Made by a program: the position numbers and the translations under genes. Below are positions 16,876-25,469 of a stretch of DNA of 60,507 bases, one piece after another. Under the pieces are notes generated by a model. That model worked only from the letters and a program-made list of their open reading frames with translations, was not told the origin of the DNA and searched no databases. The stretch lies in contig JAEWCF010000056.1 of the NCBI GenBank assembly GCA_023390775.1, forward strand, positions 1 through 60,507, given 5' to 3'. Position 1 is the first letter of the stretch. The number at the start of each line of letters is the position of its first letter. The DNA is from Bacteroidota bacterium. Lineage in GTDB: Bacteria > Bacteroidota > Bacteroidia > Flavobacteriales > Flavobacteriaceae.

Positions 16876-18735
16876 ATGAAAAATCTCAGAATTTTTTCAT
16901 CGGGCATCGCCATGCTTTTACTTTTGCTCCCATTTCGGGGCTCGGCGCAGAAACCGTCCGCGGACAAAGTGGTCATTACCGGGGTCGTGAGCGATTCGTC
17001 GGGCCCGATTCCCGGGGCAAATGTGGTCGTTGAAGGCACACATCGAAAAACCCAGACCGATATCGACGGCCGGTACACCCTTGCGGCTTTCCGCGGTGAG
17101 ACACTCGTGTTCAGTTATGTGGGTTTCAACGACCATCGCGTCATTGTCCGCAGCAAACGGGTCATCAACGTCCGTATGGCAGAGGCCGTACAATTACAGG
17201 AAGTAGTGGTCATGTCGGCTACCGGAATTCGAAGAAACCGGGATGCAGTCACCTCTTCCCGGCAAACGCCAAGAAGCGATGCGAAGGGAGTTTCAACCTC
17301 AGTCGCGCGGGATCATGAGCCCTATTGGGTCGCAAATACCGAATCGTACGCCAACGTGGAGGAAAACGTGTTCCAGGATCCGCAACGCAATGCGCTTTCG
17401 ACCTTCGCCATTGATGTTGACAACGCCTCCTATACCAACATCAGACGATTCATCAATCAGGGGAAACCGGTGCCCAGGGATGCCGTCCGGATCGAGGAAA
17501 TGGTCAATTTTTTCAAATACGATTATCCCCAGCCCACCGGCCCGCACCCGTTTTCAATCAACACCGACCTGTCGGAATGCCCGTGGAATCCCGGACATAA
17601 ACTGCTGCGGATCGGGCTTCAGGGCAAAACATTGCCCACCGAAAGCCTGCCCGCCTCGAACCTCGTTTTCCTGATCGACGTATCGGGCTCGATGACCGAC
17701 GAGAACAAACTCCCGCTCCTGAAAAGGGCAATGAACGTGCTGCTGAGGGAATTGCGGCCAAGGGATAAAGTATCGATCGTGGTTTACGCAGGCTCGGCCG
17801 GTCTTGTCCTCCCACCGACACCCGGAAACAGCCCGGAGATTGCCCAGGCGCTTGAAAACCTTTACGCAGGCGGAAGTACGGCGGGCGGCGCGGGAATTGA
17901 GCTGGCGTACACAATTGCGTCGGAAAACTTTATTAAAAACGGCAACAACCGCGTGATCCTGGCCACCGACGGCGATTTCAACGTCGGATCCACCTCGGCA
18001 GAAAGCATGGAAACCCTGATCACCGAAAAACGCAACAGTGGCGTGTTTTTGACAGTGCTTGGGTTCGGGATGGGGAATCTGAAGGACGACAGGCTCGAAC
18101 TGTTGGCCAACAAGGGGAACGGCAATTATGCCTACATCGACAACATGCAGGAAGCCAACCGGTTCCTGGGAAGGGAATTCAAGGGAAACATGTTCGCGAT
18201 TGCCAAGGATGTCAAGGTCCAAATTGAATTCAATCCCAGGCACGTGGCAGCTTACCGATTGATCGGTTATGAGAACCGCTTGCTCCGCGACCACGATTTC
18301 ACTGACGATGCAATCGACGCGGGCGAGATCGGAAGCGGGCACTCGGTCACGGCCTTGTACGAGATCATTCCGCACGGGATCGCGAGCGAATATGTTCCGA
18401 AAAACACCGAATTAAAATATTCCGTCCTGTCACCCAAATCCCTATCGGCCGAGCAAGAGCTGGCCACGGTGAAATTCAGGTATAAAAGGCCTGATGGCGA
18501 AAAAAGCGTTGAATTGGTGCAGCCCATCGCGAATGTACAAGGCTCTTTGGCCGGAATGCGTGACGATTTCAGGATGGCTGCCGCCGTGGCCTGGTTCGGG
18601 CTCAAGCTTCGCGATTCAAAATACGCCGGATCCAAGTCACTGGAAGGAATCAAGGAACTCGCCGGTAGTGCGCTGGTGAAGGATCCGGACGGCTATCGTT
18701 CCGAATTCATACGGCTCTTGGCCACCTCCCAATAG
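16876..18735 (+). CDS. exported VWA-domain protein, YfbK-like
   Basis: A 619-residue exported protein. After a signal peptide (about residues 1-24) comes a carboxypeptidase-regulatory-like beta domain (ITGVVSDSSGPIPGANVVVE to ISVRM-like INVRMAEAV, about 33-105). Then come a linker, the YfbK N-terminal region (DVDNASYTNIRRFINQG), a von Willebrand A domain with an intact MIDAS DVSGSM (268-273), a conserved TDGDFNVG, and a C-terminal DUF3520-like region. VWA domains bind metal and protein ligands; the cell role here is unknown. It is the third gene after a sigma factor and putative anti-sigma factor and has a terminator at 18741. Confidence 0.9.
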   Translation: MKNLRIFSSGIAMLLLLLPFRGSAQKPSADKVVITGVVSDSSGPIPGANVVVEGTHRKTQTDIDGRYTLAAFRGETLVFSYVGFNDHRVIVRSKRVINVRMAEAVQLQEVVVMSATGIRRNRDAVTSSRQTPRSDAKGVSTSVARDHEPYWVANTESYANVEENVFQDPQRNALSTFAIDVDNASYTNIRRFINQGKPVPRDAVRIEEMVNFFKYDYPQPTGPHPFSINTDLSECPWNPGHKLLRIGLQGKTLPTESLPASNLVFLIDVSGSMTDENKLPLLKRAMNVLLRELRPRDKVSIVVYAGSAGLVLPPTPGNSPEIAQALENLYAGGSTAGGAGIELAYTIASENFIKNGNNRVILATDGDFNVGSTSAESMETLITEKRNSGVFLTVLGFGMGNLKDDRLELLANKGNGNYAYIDNMQEANRFLGREFKGNMFAIAKDVKVQIEFNPRHVAAYRLIGYENRLLRDHDFTDDAIDAGEIGSGHSVTALYEIIPHGIASEYVPKNTELKYSVLSPKSLSAEQELATVKFRYKRPDGEKSVELVQPIANVQGSLAGMRDDFRMAAAVAWFGLKLRDSKYAGSKSLEGIKELAGSALVKDPDGYRSEFIRLLATSQ

Positions 18736-18740
18736 CGACA

Positions 18741-18770
18741 ATGCCCCTTCTCCGGGGCATTTTTTATTTC
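18741..18770 (+). terminator. terminator of the sigma/plug/VWA operon
   Basis: Stem ATGCCCC/GGGGCAT with loop TTCTCC, then six T. It overlaps the last bases of the convergent ABC-F gene. Confidence 0.9.
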
Positions 18771-20398
18771 TCGATTTCGCGGAGACTTTCCATTTTTTTG
18801 TGGGCGAGGAAGCCCTTGATGTCCTCAAAGTGTTCCCTGACGCGTTTGTTCCCGAATTCGAAAACTTTCTCCGCCAGCCCGTCCAAAAAGTCGCGGTCGT
18901 GGGAAACCAGGATGAGCGTGCCGTCAAAATCGCGGAGCGCATCCTTGATGATGTCCTTGGTCTTCATGTCCAGGTGATTGGTAGGTTCATCGAGAATCAA
19001 TAAGTTGACCGGCTCGAGCAAGAGCTTGATCATCGCCAGGCGTGTCTTTTCGCCGCCGGAAAGCACCTTTACCTTTTTCTGGATGTCGTCGCCGCCAAAC
19101 ATGAAGGCGCCCAGAATGTTCTTGATCTGGGTTCGGATGTCTCCAACGGCGATGCGGTCGATGGTATCGAATACGGTCAGGTCGCCGTCGAGCAGTGAGG
19201 CCTGGTTTTGCGCGAAATAACCGATCATGGCGTTGTGGCCGATCTCGACCTTCCCCGAATCAGGCGCGATTTCTTTCATGATCGCCTTGATCATCGTGGA
19301 TTTTCCCTCGCCGTTCTTCCCGACGAAGGCGACCTTCTGCCCGCGTTCGATCACCAGGTTGGCATCGCGAAAGACCACATGGTCGCCATAACTCTTGCAC
19401 AAGTCGGTGACGACCACGGGATACTGGCCGCTTCTCGGCGAGGGAGGGAACTTGAGCCGCAGCGCCGAATTGTCCACCTCATCCACCTCGACGGGAACGA
19501 GTTTTTCGAGCATTTTCACGCGCGATTGAACCTGCAGCGTCTTGGAGTACGTCCCTTTGAAGCGCTCGATGAATTCGGTGTTTTCGGCGATCATCTTTTG
19601 CTGTTCCTCGTAGGCCTTGAGCTGATGCGCGCGACGGTCCTTGCGCAGTTCCAGGTAGTGCGAATATTTTGCCTTGTAGTCGTAGATGCGGCCCATGGTC
19701 ACCTCGATGGTCCGGTTGGTGATGTTGTCCACAAAGGCGCGGTCGTGCGAAATGACCATCACCGCCTTGGCCGAATTGATCAAAAAGTCCTCCAGCCATT
19801 GTATCGATTCGATGTCCATGTGGTTGGTGGGCTCATCCAGAAGGATCAGGTCGGGCTTGCGCAGCAGGATCTTGGCCAGTTCGATCCGCATCCGCCATCC
19901 GCCCGAGAATTCCGACGTCGGCCTGGTAAAATCCTCACGCTCAAACCCGAGCCCCTTCAGGACTTTTTCGACCTCGGCCTCGTAGTTGACCTCCTCGATG
20001 GAGTAATATTTCTCGCTGACTTCAGACACGCGTTCGATGAGCTTCATGTAATCGTCGCTCTCGTAATCGGTGCGGATGGTGAGCTGTTCATTGAGCGAAT
20101 CGATCTCGGCCTTCATGTCGAAGATCTCCTGGAAAGCTTTTGAAGCCTCCTCAAAAACCGAAGATTCGTCCTTGGTGAGCAAATGTTGCGGCAGGTAGGC
20201 GATAACCGCATCCTTGGGCGCCGAAATGCTTCCGCCCGACGGCTTGTTGGCCCCCGCGATGATCTTGAGCAGCGTGGACTTCCCCGCGCCGTTCTTGCCC
20301 ATCAGGGCGATTTTGTCGTTCTCGTTGATCGCGAAGGAAACCTCACTAAAGAGCGTCGTACCCCCAAATTGTACCGAAATATCGTTTACCGTAATCAC
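18764..20398 (-). CDS. ABC-F family ATPase (YbiT/EttA-like)
   Basis: A 544-residue ABC-F protein with two full ATPase domains: Walker A GKNGAGKST, LSGG-like EFSGGWRMRIELAKILL and LLDEPTNHMD in the first; GKNGEGKST, LSGGEKTRLAMIKLLL and ILDEPTNHLD in the second. The linker between them is highly charged and contains an ABC_tran_Xtn-type helical hairpin (ELRKDRRAHQLKAYEEQQ). There is no long C-terminal coiled coil, unlike the ABC-F gene at the left edge. This fits YbiT/YkpA-like members thought to act on stalled ribosomes. Its stop lies within the shared terminator region at 18741-18770. Confidence 0.94.
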   Translation of the reverse strand: MITVNDISVQFGGTTLFSEVSFAINENDKIALMGKNGAGKSTLLKIIAGANKPSGGSISAPKDAVIAYLPQHLLTKDESSVFEEASKAFQEIFDMKAEIDSLNEQLTIRTDYESDDYMKLIERVSEVSEKYYSIEEVNYEAEVEKVLKGLGFEREDFTRPTSEFSGGWRMRIELAKILLRKPDLILLDEPTNHMDIESIQWLEDFLINSAKAVMVISHDRAFVDNITNRTIEVTMGRIYDYKAKYSHYLELRKDRRAHQLKAYEEQQKMIAENTEFIERFKGTYSKTLQVQSRVKMLEKLVPVEVDEVDNSALRLKFPPSPRSGQYPVVVTDLCKSYGDHVVFRDANLVIERGQKVAFVGKNGEGKSTMIKAIMKEIAPDSGKVEIGHNAMIGYFAQNQASLLDGDLTVFDTIDRIAVGDIRTQIKNILGAFMFGGDDIQKKVKVLSGGEKTRLAMIKLLLEPVNLLILDEPTNHLDMKTKDIIKDALRDFDGTLILVSHDRDFLDGLAEKVFEFGNKRVREHFEDIKGFLAHKKMESLREIEK

Positions 20399-20461
20399 TG
20401 CCTGCTTTTTAAGGCGGCAAAGATAGTGCAGTCCAAAGGATTTTTGAGCGGCCCGAGGGAA

Positions 20462-20980
20462 TTAAACCCGGTCTGCCTCGAACCAGTATTCGGTTTCGCC
20501 CTCGTAAAGGAAAGTCTCGGTGTGGCGCAGCCCGCAATGGGCCAGGACTCGTTGCGAGGCGATGTTTTGTTCCGATGTATAGGCGCAGATCTTCTCCATC
20601 CGCATTTCCCGAAACCCGAAATCCACCCAGGCGCGGCCGGCCTCGGTGGCGTAACCCGCACCCCAGAATTTGGGGATGAACCGATAGCCCAGATCGTGGA
20701 AACGCTCGCGCCCGTTGATATTCTTTTCGACCTTGAGGCCGCTCCAACCCATGAATTCCCCTGTCTCCTTGAGGATCACGGCCCACCGGCCGATGCCGTG
20801 TTGCCGGTACTGGTCGCGGATCATGGCGATGGCATTGCGGCATTGCTCGATGGAAGTGACGGGTTTGCCGCCCAAGTATTGGTGAACCAGCGGATCGGAA
20901 TCGAGTGTAAAAAGCCCCGCGTCGTCGCTGTCCCGCAGTTCGCGCAAAATAAGCCGATCGGTTTCAAAGGATGTTTTCAT
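20462..20980 (-). CDS. GNAT N-acetyltransferase, RimJ/RimL type
   Basis: A 172-residue acetyltransferase. The N-terminal ETDRLILRELRDSDDAGLF is the usual start of RimJ/RimL-like GNAT proteins. A GYRFIPKFWGAGYATEAGRA stretch (about residues 95-114) is motif A, which binds acetyl-CoA, and NIASQRVLAHCGLRHTET closes the domain. Substrates of this branch include protein N-termini and small amines; none is indicated here. It overlaps the upstream half-helicase gene by four bases and is therefore the last gene of a three-gene operon with the sigma-54 activator. Confidence 0.9.
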   Translation of the reverse strand: MKTSFETDRLILRELRDSDDAGLFTLDSDPLVHQYLGGKPVTSIEQCRNAIAMIRDQYRQHGIGRWAVILKETGEFMGWSGLKVEKNINGRERFHDLGYRFIPKFWGAGYATEAGRAWVDFGFREMRMEKICAYTSEQNIASQRVLAHCGLRHTETFLYEGETEYWFEADRV

Positions 20981-21597
20981 TCTTCGGTAAAATTGATGGC
21001 TGGGGCATCCTCGTCGAGGAATTTTTCGGCAAAAAATTCGACCTTTTCGGTAATGGATGCGGTAAAAATTACCCGCTGGACCCGTGCGACGCTTTGCGAG
21101 ATCCTCATGATCAGCGGTTCGCGCCGGTCGGCCATCAAAAGATGCGCGTCGTCCACGGCCATGATCCGCAGGCGGTTGATGTTGTATCCCGCGGTCCCGA
21201 ACATTTCGCTCAATTTGCCCGGTGTGCCCACCAAAACATCAATTCCCAACGAAATCAGGTTCTTGTCCTCATCGAGGTTGGTCTTCTCGTGCGTCCCGAA
21301 AATCCGCAACCCGTTGTTCGTATTTATCTTTTCAAATTCCTCCACAAATGAGAGCACGGCCTCGCGGTCGCGGACAAATACAAGCGCACGCGGCGATTCC
21401 TCCCCCGCCGATTGCAATTGCTGGATAATCGACATGATCAGGAGCGTGGTCTTTCCCGAACCATCGGGCGCCGCGATGAGGCAATCGCCGCCGCTTTTGA
21501 GCACGGCGAAACACTCCGCCTGGACCTCGTTGGCTTCCGAGAGGCCATTTGCCACTAACGCCTCGCGCAGGTTGGCGTTTATTTTTTTAAGTTCCAT
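20977..21597 (-). CDS. single-domain DEAD-box-like protein (RecA1 only)
   Basis: A 206-residue protein equivalent to only the first RecA domain of a DEAD-box helicase. Motif I reads APDGSGKTT, motif Ib GTPGKL, motif II VDDAH in place of DEAD, and motif III TAS in place of SAT. The second domain (motifs IV-VI) is absent, and nothing in the adjacent DNA encodes it, so this cannot be a complete helicase. It may bind ATP and RNA as a regulator. Relatives with this architecture seem to occur in flavobacteria, so it is probably not a recent truncation. It is flanked by overlaps of one base (TAATG) and four bases. Confidence 0.82.
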   Translation of the reverse strand: MELKKINANLREALVANGLSEANEVQAECFAVLKSGGDCLIAAPDGSGKTTLLIMSIIQQLQSAGEESPRALVFVRDREAVLSFVEEFEKINTNNGLRIFGTHEKTNLDEDKNLISLGIDVLVGTPGKLSEMFGTAGYNINRLRIMAVDDAHLLMADRREPLIMRISQSVARVQRVIFTASITEKVEFFAEKFLDEDAPAINFTEE

Positions 21598-22760
21598 TAT
21601 TTGCTGGCAAAAAGTCGGACGTCGTTTTCTGAAATCTCGGTTCCGCCCAAAATGATGAGTCGTTCGACGACATTGCGCAATTCGCGGATGTTGCCGGTCC
21701 AGTCGTAATCCTGAAGCAATTCCACTGCCTTTGGCGAAAACGATTTGGGAGCGTTGCCCTGTTCGGTGGCGATCATTTCATTGAAATGATTGATGAGCAA
21801 CGGAATGTCGTCCCGACGGTCATTGAGCGCAGGGACCCGGATCAGGATCACGGCCAGGCGGTGGTACAAGTCCTCGCGGAAACGCCCTTCGGCAATCTCC
21901 TTCTTGAGGTCCTTGTTGGTAGCGGCCACCACGCGAACATCGACCTTGATGTCTTTCTCGGCTCCGACGCGTTGCACCATTCCTTCCTGCAACACGCGCA
22001 GTACCTTGGCCTGTGCCGAGAGGCTCATGTCGCCGATCTCGTCCAGGAAAATGGTACCCTTGTCGGCGGCCTCGAATTTGCCCGCGCGATCACGTACCGC
22101 GGAGGTGAAGGCGCCCTTGACATGCCCGAAGAGCTCGCTTTCGATGAGTTCGCTGGGGATCGCGGCGCAGTTGACCTCGATGAGTGGCGCGGCGGCACGT
22201 TCACTTTTTTCGTGGATCTGGTGGGCGACGAGTTCCTTGCCCGTCCCGTTTGGCCCGGTGATGAGCACGCGGGCATCGGTTGGGGCGACCTTCTCGATGA
22301 TGTCCTTGATGTGGTTGATGGCCTCGCTCTCCCCGATCATCTCGTAATGGCGGCTGACCTTCTTCTTAAGGATTTTATTTTCAACCACAAGCTGCTTGCG
22401 GTCAAGTGCGTTGCGCACCGTGTTGAGCAGCCTGTTGAGATCGGGCGGCTTTGAAATATAATCGAATGCACCCAGCCGCATCGTGTTGATCGCGGTTTCC
22501 ATATCGCCGTGGCCGGAAATCATGACCATCGGGATTTCGGGTTTGATTTTCTTTACCGCCTCGAGCACCTCGACGCCGTCCATTTTGGGCATCTTGATGT
22601 CGCACAGGACGAGGTCGTAATCGGTGGCTTTGATTTTCTCCAGACCGGTGGCGCCGTCCTCGGCCTCGTCGACCTGATAGGTTTCGCTTTCTTCGGACAA
22701 GATCTTGCCAAGGACCCGGCGGATGGAGGCTTCGTCTTCGATGATGAGGATTCGGGACAT
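21597..22760 (-). CDS. sigma-54-dependent response regulator lacking a HTH
   Basis: A 387-residue NtrC-like protein. The receiver domain (1-120) has the acidic pocket and phospho-acceptor Asp54 (LCDIKMP). The AAA+ domain (about 142-370) has Walker A GPNGTGKE (169-176), the sigma-54 contact loop GAFTSA (216-221; usual form GAFTGA), Walker B GTIFLDEIGD and the sensor-II segment WTGNIRELRNVVER. The protein ends about 20 residues later, so the Fis-type DNA-binding domain normally found at the C-terminus is missing. It may act from solution or through a partner. No histidine kinase gene is adjacent. It is the first gene of the operon with the half-helicase and the acetyltransferase. Confidence 0.93.
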   Translation of the reverse strand: MSRILIIEDEASIRRVLGKILSEESETYQVDEAEDGATGLEKIKATDYDLVLCDIKMPKMDGVEVLEAVKKIKPEIPMVMISGHGDMETAINTMRLGAFDYISKPPDLNRLLNTVRNALDRKQLVVENKILKKKVSRHYEMIGESEAINHIKDIIEKVAPTDARVLITGPNGTGKELVAHQIHEKSERAAAPLIEVNCAAIPSELIESELFGHVKGAFTSAVRDRAGKFEAADKGTIFLDEIGDMSLSAQAKVLRVLQEGMVQRVGAEKDIKVDVRVVAATNKDLKKEIAEGRFREDLYHRLAVILIRVPALNDRRDDIPLLINHFNEMIATEQGNAPKSFSPKAVELLQDYDWTGNIRELRNVVERLIILGGTEISENDVRLFASK

Positions 22761-22766
22761 TTTTTT

Positions 22767-22801
22767 AGTTGTCAGTTGTCAGTTATCAGTTGTCAGTTCG
22801 A
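22767..22801. repeat. heptamer array, unit agttgtc
   Basis: Five consecutive 7-bp units (agttgtc, agttgtc, agttatc, agttgtc, agttcga) immediately upstream of the sigma-54 regulator start. The same unit family occurs at 35562-35596. Confidence 0.88.
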
Positions 22802-22909
22802 TTGTAACAATCATTTTGGCATTATGCCCTAACGGAGCATTTAATTTCTTTTAACAAGATACGAATTTACCGTGTTCGGTGGACCGGAAACTATAACGGT
22901 TAACGAAAT

Positions 22910-23005
22910 CCCCTAGCCCTGATGGGAGCGGCAGCCTTTTGCCTTTGAAGACCTCAAAGGTCTTAAAGACCTTTGAGGTCTGGCAAAAGCTATAGCGGAC
23001 AGCAG
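22910..23005 (+). ncRNA. structured dispersed element, copy A (Flavo-1-like)
   Basis: Shares with copies at 37031 and 41833 a conserved 5' hairpin region (GATGGGAGCGGCAGCC here), a variable second hairpin and a conserved tail TATAGCGGACAGC. In this copy the second stem is CTTTTGCC (22936-22943) paired with GGCAAAAG (22982-22989), and it encloses a 31-base perfect palindrome. It lies in a 327-bp spacer (22761-23087) with no gene, on the strand opposite to both flanking genes. It resembles what I remember of the Flavo-1 RNA motif, but I could not check. Confidence 0.6.
22950..22980. repeat. 31-base palindrome
   Basis: Bases 22950-22964 (gacctcaaaggtctt) and 22966-22980 are perfect complements around one A. 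The palindrome forms the tip of the variable stem in structured element copy A. Confidence 0.92.
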
Positions 23006-23020
23006 GAAAAAGCTTCTCAA

Positions 23021-23055
23021 AGCTGTCAGGGGTCAGCTATCAGCTGTCAGTAAGG
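23021..23055. repeat. heptamer array, unit agctgtc
   Basis: Five 7-bp units (agctgtc, aggggtc, agctatc, agctgtc, agtaagg) directly after structured element copy A. They are related in sequence to the agttgtc units at 22767 and 35562. Confidence 0.78.
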
Positions 23056-23087
23056 ACCGTTCGACGCGGGACATTGGTCATTCGACA

Positions 23088-24383
23088 TCAATATTTCAGC
23101 CACCTAAAAATCTCCTTATACGTCGGTTTCTTGCCGTACATCAGGATTCCGACGCGGTAAATTTTCGAGGCGAACCACACGACAAACATGAAGGTTCCAA
23201 ACAAGATCGCTATTGACAGCGCCAATTGCCACCAAGGCACCCCGAACGGTATTCGCATGAGCATGACGATGGGCGACGTGAGCGGAATCATGGAGAAAAC
23301 GGTGGCGACGGTCCCGTGCGGGTCGTTCATGACCGTGAAAAAACCGATGTAGACCCCGAGGATGAGCGGCATCATGATGGGCAGAAGGAATTGTTGCGAA
23401 TCGGTTTCGTTGTCCACCGCGGCGCCGATGGCCGCGTAGAACGAACTGTAAAGGAAATAGCCGCCGATGAAGTAGACGATGAAAGACAGGATGATCGTCG
23501 CGATGGGCAGGTCCCAGAGTTCGCGGATGTAGAGTTGCATCGTTCCCATTTCCTGGGCGGCGCCCTCCATTACCTCAGGTGGGACGCTGGCCGCGGGGCC
23601 CATCGACACTCCGAACGAAGCCGACGCGAACAACAGCAGCAACACCCCGATGATGGCCCAGATGGCAAACTGCAGGATTCCGGCGAGCGAGGTCCCGATG
23701 ATCTTGCCCATCATGAGCTGGAACGGGCGGACCGAAGAAATGATGATCTCCACGATTCGGTTGGTTTTTTCCTCGATGACGCTGCGCATAACCATGTTGC
23801 CGTAAATGATGATGAACATCATGATTAAATATCCGAAAGCCCCGCCGATGGCGATCTTGATCTCGTTGAGGCCCTTTACGCTTTCTTCACCGGTGGATTT
23901 CTCGAGTGCGATGTCAACCTTTGCCTCAGCCTTGCGGATGGCCGCCGTGTCGAGCCCCGAACGCACCAGGTTGGCCTGCGTCATTTTCTCGGCGATGGCG
24001 TCTTCCATTCCCTCGAGGAACATCATCCCTGGGCTGTCATTGGAAATGTACCTGATTTTTCCTGCCGATGTGCTGTCCATTTTAGGGATGTGCAGTACGC
24101 CTTCATAATAACCGCTGGTCACGCTATCGCGAACGGTTTCCAGGTTTTCCTTTGAGGTATCGACGTAATCGTATTCCTCGTCATCTTCGAAACTGGAGGT
24201 AAAAAGGCCGGTCTCGTCATGGATGGCGACGGTGCTCACATCGGCTTTCATTGAGCTGAGGTAGCCGACAAAGGCCGCAATCCCCACAAACAGCAAAGGG
24301 CTCAAAAAGGTCATCACGATGAAGGATTTGTTGCGGACCTTGGCCAAAAATTCTCTTTTTATGATAAGGGTAAGGATGCTCAT
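23088..24383 (-). CDS. ABC-2 type permease, NatB-like
   Basis: A 431-residue membrane protein. An N-terminal helix (residues about 18-45) is followed by a large extracytoplasmic domain (about 50-185) and then five or six membrane helices in the C-terminal half (AFGYLIMMFIIIYGNMVM, FAIWAIIGVLLLLFASASF, FIVYFIGGYFLYSSFYAAIG and others). This is the layout of the ABC-2/NatB family of exporters. The segment VIEEKTNRIVEIIISSVRP is a family signature. It is translated three bases after the stop of its ATPase partner, and the two form a transporter whose substrate (Na+, or a lipid or peptide) is unknown. Confidence 0.92.
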   Translation of the reverse strand: MSILTLIIKREFLAKVRNKSFIVMTFLSPLLFVGIAAFVGYLSSMKADVSTVAIHDETGLFTSSFEDDEEYDYVDTSKENLETVRDSVTSGYYEGVLHIPKMDSTSAGKIRYISNDSPGMMFLEGMEDAIAEKMTQANLVRSGLDTAAIRKAEAKVDIALEKSTGEESVKGLNEIKIAIGGAFGYLIMMFIIIYGNMVMRSVIEEKTNRIVEIIISSVRPFQLMMGKIIGTSLAGILQFAIWAIIGVLLLLFASASFGVSMGPAASVPPEVMEGAAQEMGTMQLYIRELWDLPIATIILSFIVYFIGGYFLYSSFYAAIGAAVDNETDSQQFLLPIMMPLILGVYIGFFTVMNDPHGTVATVFSMIPLTSPIVMLMRIPFGVPWWQLALSIAILFGTFMFVVWFASKIYRVGILMYGKKPTYKEIFRWLKY

Positions 24384-24386
24384 GGG

Positions 24387-25310
24387 TTAGGATTTGCTGA
24401 CGGTCTGGATGAAAATGTCGTTGACGCTCGGGATCTTTTCCACAAAATGGGTCACCTGACCGCGCGAGGTGAGGATGTGAAGAAGTTCATTGGGTGCGGA
24501 CGGGCCCAACTGCACGCTGAGCTTGAGTTCGTCATTGAGGGATTTGAAAGAAGTTTGCGCGACCTTGAATTTTTGCGTCAGGTCATACATCAATCCTTCC
24601 ACATTATTGGTCAGGATCCCGATGTCGAACGTGTTTTCGCGGTATTGGCGCTTGACATCGTCCAGGCGGCCCTCGATGAGTTTGTTCGATTTGTGGATCA
24701 GGGCAATGTCGTCGCAGAGTTCCTCGACGCTTTCCATCCGGTGCGTGGAAAAAATGATTGTGGCCCCGCCTTTCTTGAGTGCAAGGATCTCGTCCTTAAT
24801 GATGTTGGCGTTGACGGGATCGAAACCTGAGAACGGCTCATCAAAGATCAGGAGTTTGGGCCGATGAAGCACGGTGACCACGAACTGTATTTTCTGGGCC
24901 ATACCCTTTGACAGTTCCTGGATCTTCTTGTTCCACCATCCCTGGATCTCCAGGCGGGCAAACCAATATTCGAGTTGTTTCTTCGCCTCCGATTTGCTCA
25001 TTCCCTTCATCTGGGCGAGGTACAAACACTGCTCGCCTACTTTCATGGATTTGTACAATCCGCGCTCCTCAGGCAGGTACCCGATGTGTTGCACGTGCGC
25101 CGGATTGAGCGGCTCGCCATCCAACAGGACGCGGCCCTTGTCGGGCATCGTGATTTGGTTGATGATCCTTATGAGCGAGGTCTTGCCTGCGCCATTGGGG
25201 CCGAGAAGGCCGTAAATGCTGCCGCGCGGTACGGTGAGCGAAACAGCGTTCAGGGCCGTATAATCCCCGTATTGCTTGACCACTTGGTCAACTTCGAGAA
25301 TGTTGTCCAT
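24387..25310 (-). CDS. ABC transporter ATPase, NatA-like
   Basis: A 307-residue ATPase with Walker A GPNGAGKTS (about 37-45), a signature of altered form LSKGMAQKIQ and Walker B LLIFDEPFSGFDPVN. The altered signature (LSKGM) is usual for NatA-type exporters with a C-terminal DUF4162 domain, seen here at about residues 225-300. It is the first gene of a two-gene unit with the permease. A 160-base spacer containing the dnaJ terminator separates it from dnaJ upstream. Confidence 0.93.
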   Translation of the reverse strand: MDNILEVDQVVKQYGDYTALNAVSLTVPRGSIYGLLGPNGAGKTSLIRIINQITMPDKGRVLLDGEPLNPAHVQHIGYLPEERGLYKSMKVGEQCLYLAQMKGMSKSEAKKQLEYWFARLEIQGWWNKKIQELSKGMAQKIQFVVTVLHRPKLLIFDEPFSGFDPVNANIIKDEILALKKGGATIIFSTHRMESVEELCDDIALIHKSNKLIEGRLDDVKRQYRENTFDIGILTNNVEGLMYDLTQKFKVAQTSFKSLNDELKLSVQLGPSAPNELLHILTSRGQVTHFVEKIPSVNDIFIQTVSKS

Positions 25311-25365
25311 CCAGATAAAATTTGCGTAAAAGTAGCGAAACGAAGGCTTTCAGGAAGGCCATAAA

Positions 25366-25399
25366 TAAAAAAACCCACCCTTATTTGCACAAGGATGGG
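25366..25399 (-). terminator. dnaJ terminator
   Basis: On the minus strand the stem CCCATCCTT/AAGGGTGGG (one G-T pair) with an 8-base loop precedes eight T. It lies 70 bases beyond the dnaJ stop. Confidence 0.88.
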
Positions 25400-25469
25400 A
25401 AAAATTGCTATGAAAAAGAAATTACTAGTTACCTACTAGTAATGACCAAATTTAGAAAATGTTTTTTAA

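Noticed and set aside
20183..21655. 490-codon plus-strand frame opposite the ABC-F, GNAT and half-helicase genes
   Set aside because: Shadow of three minus-strand genes with clear motifs; no domain in the translation.
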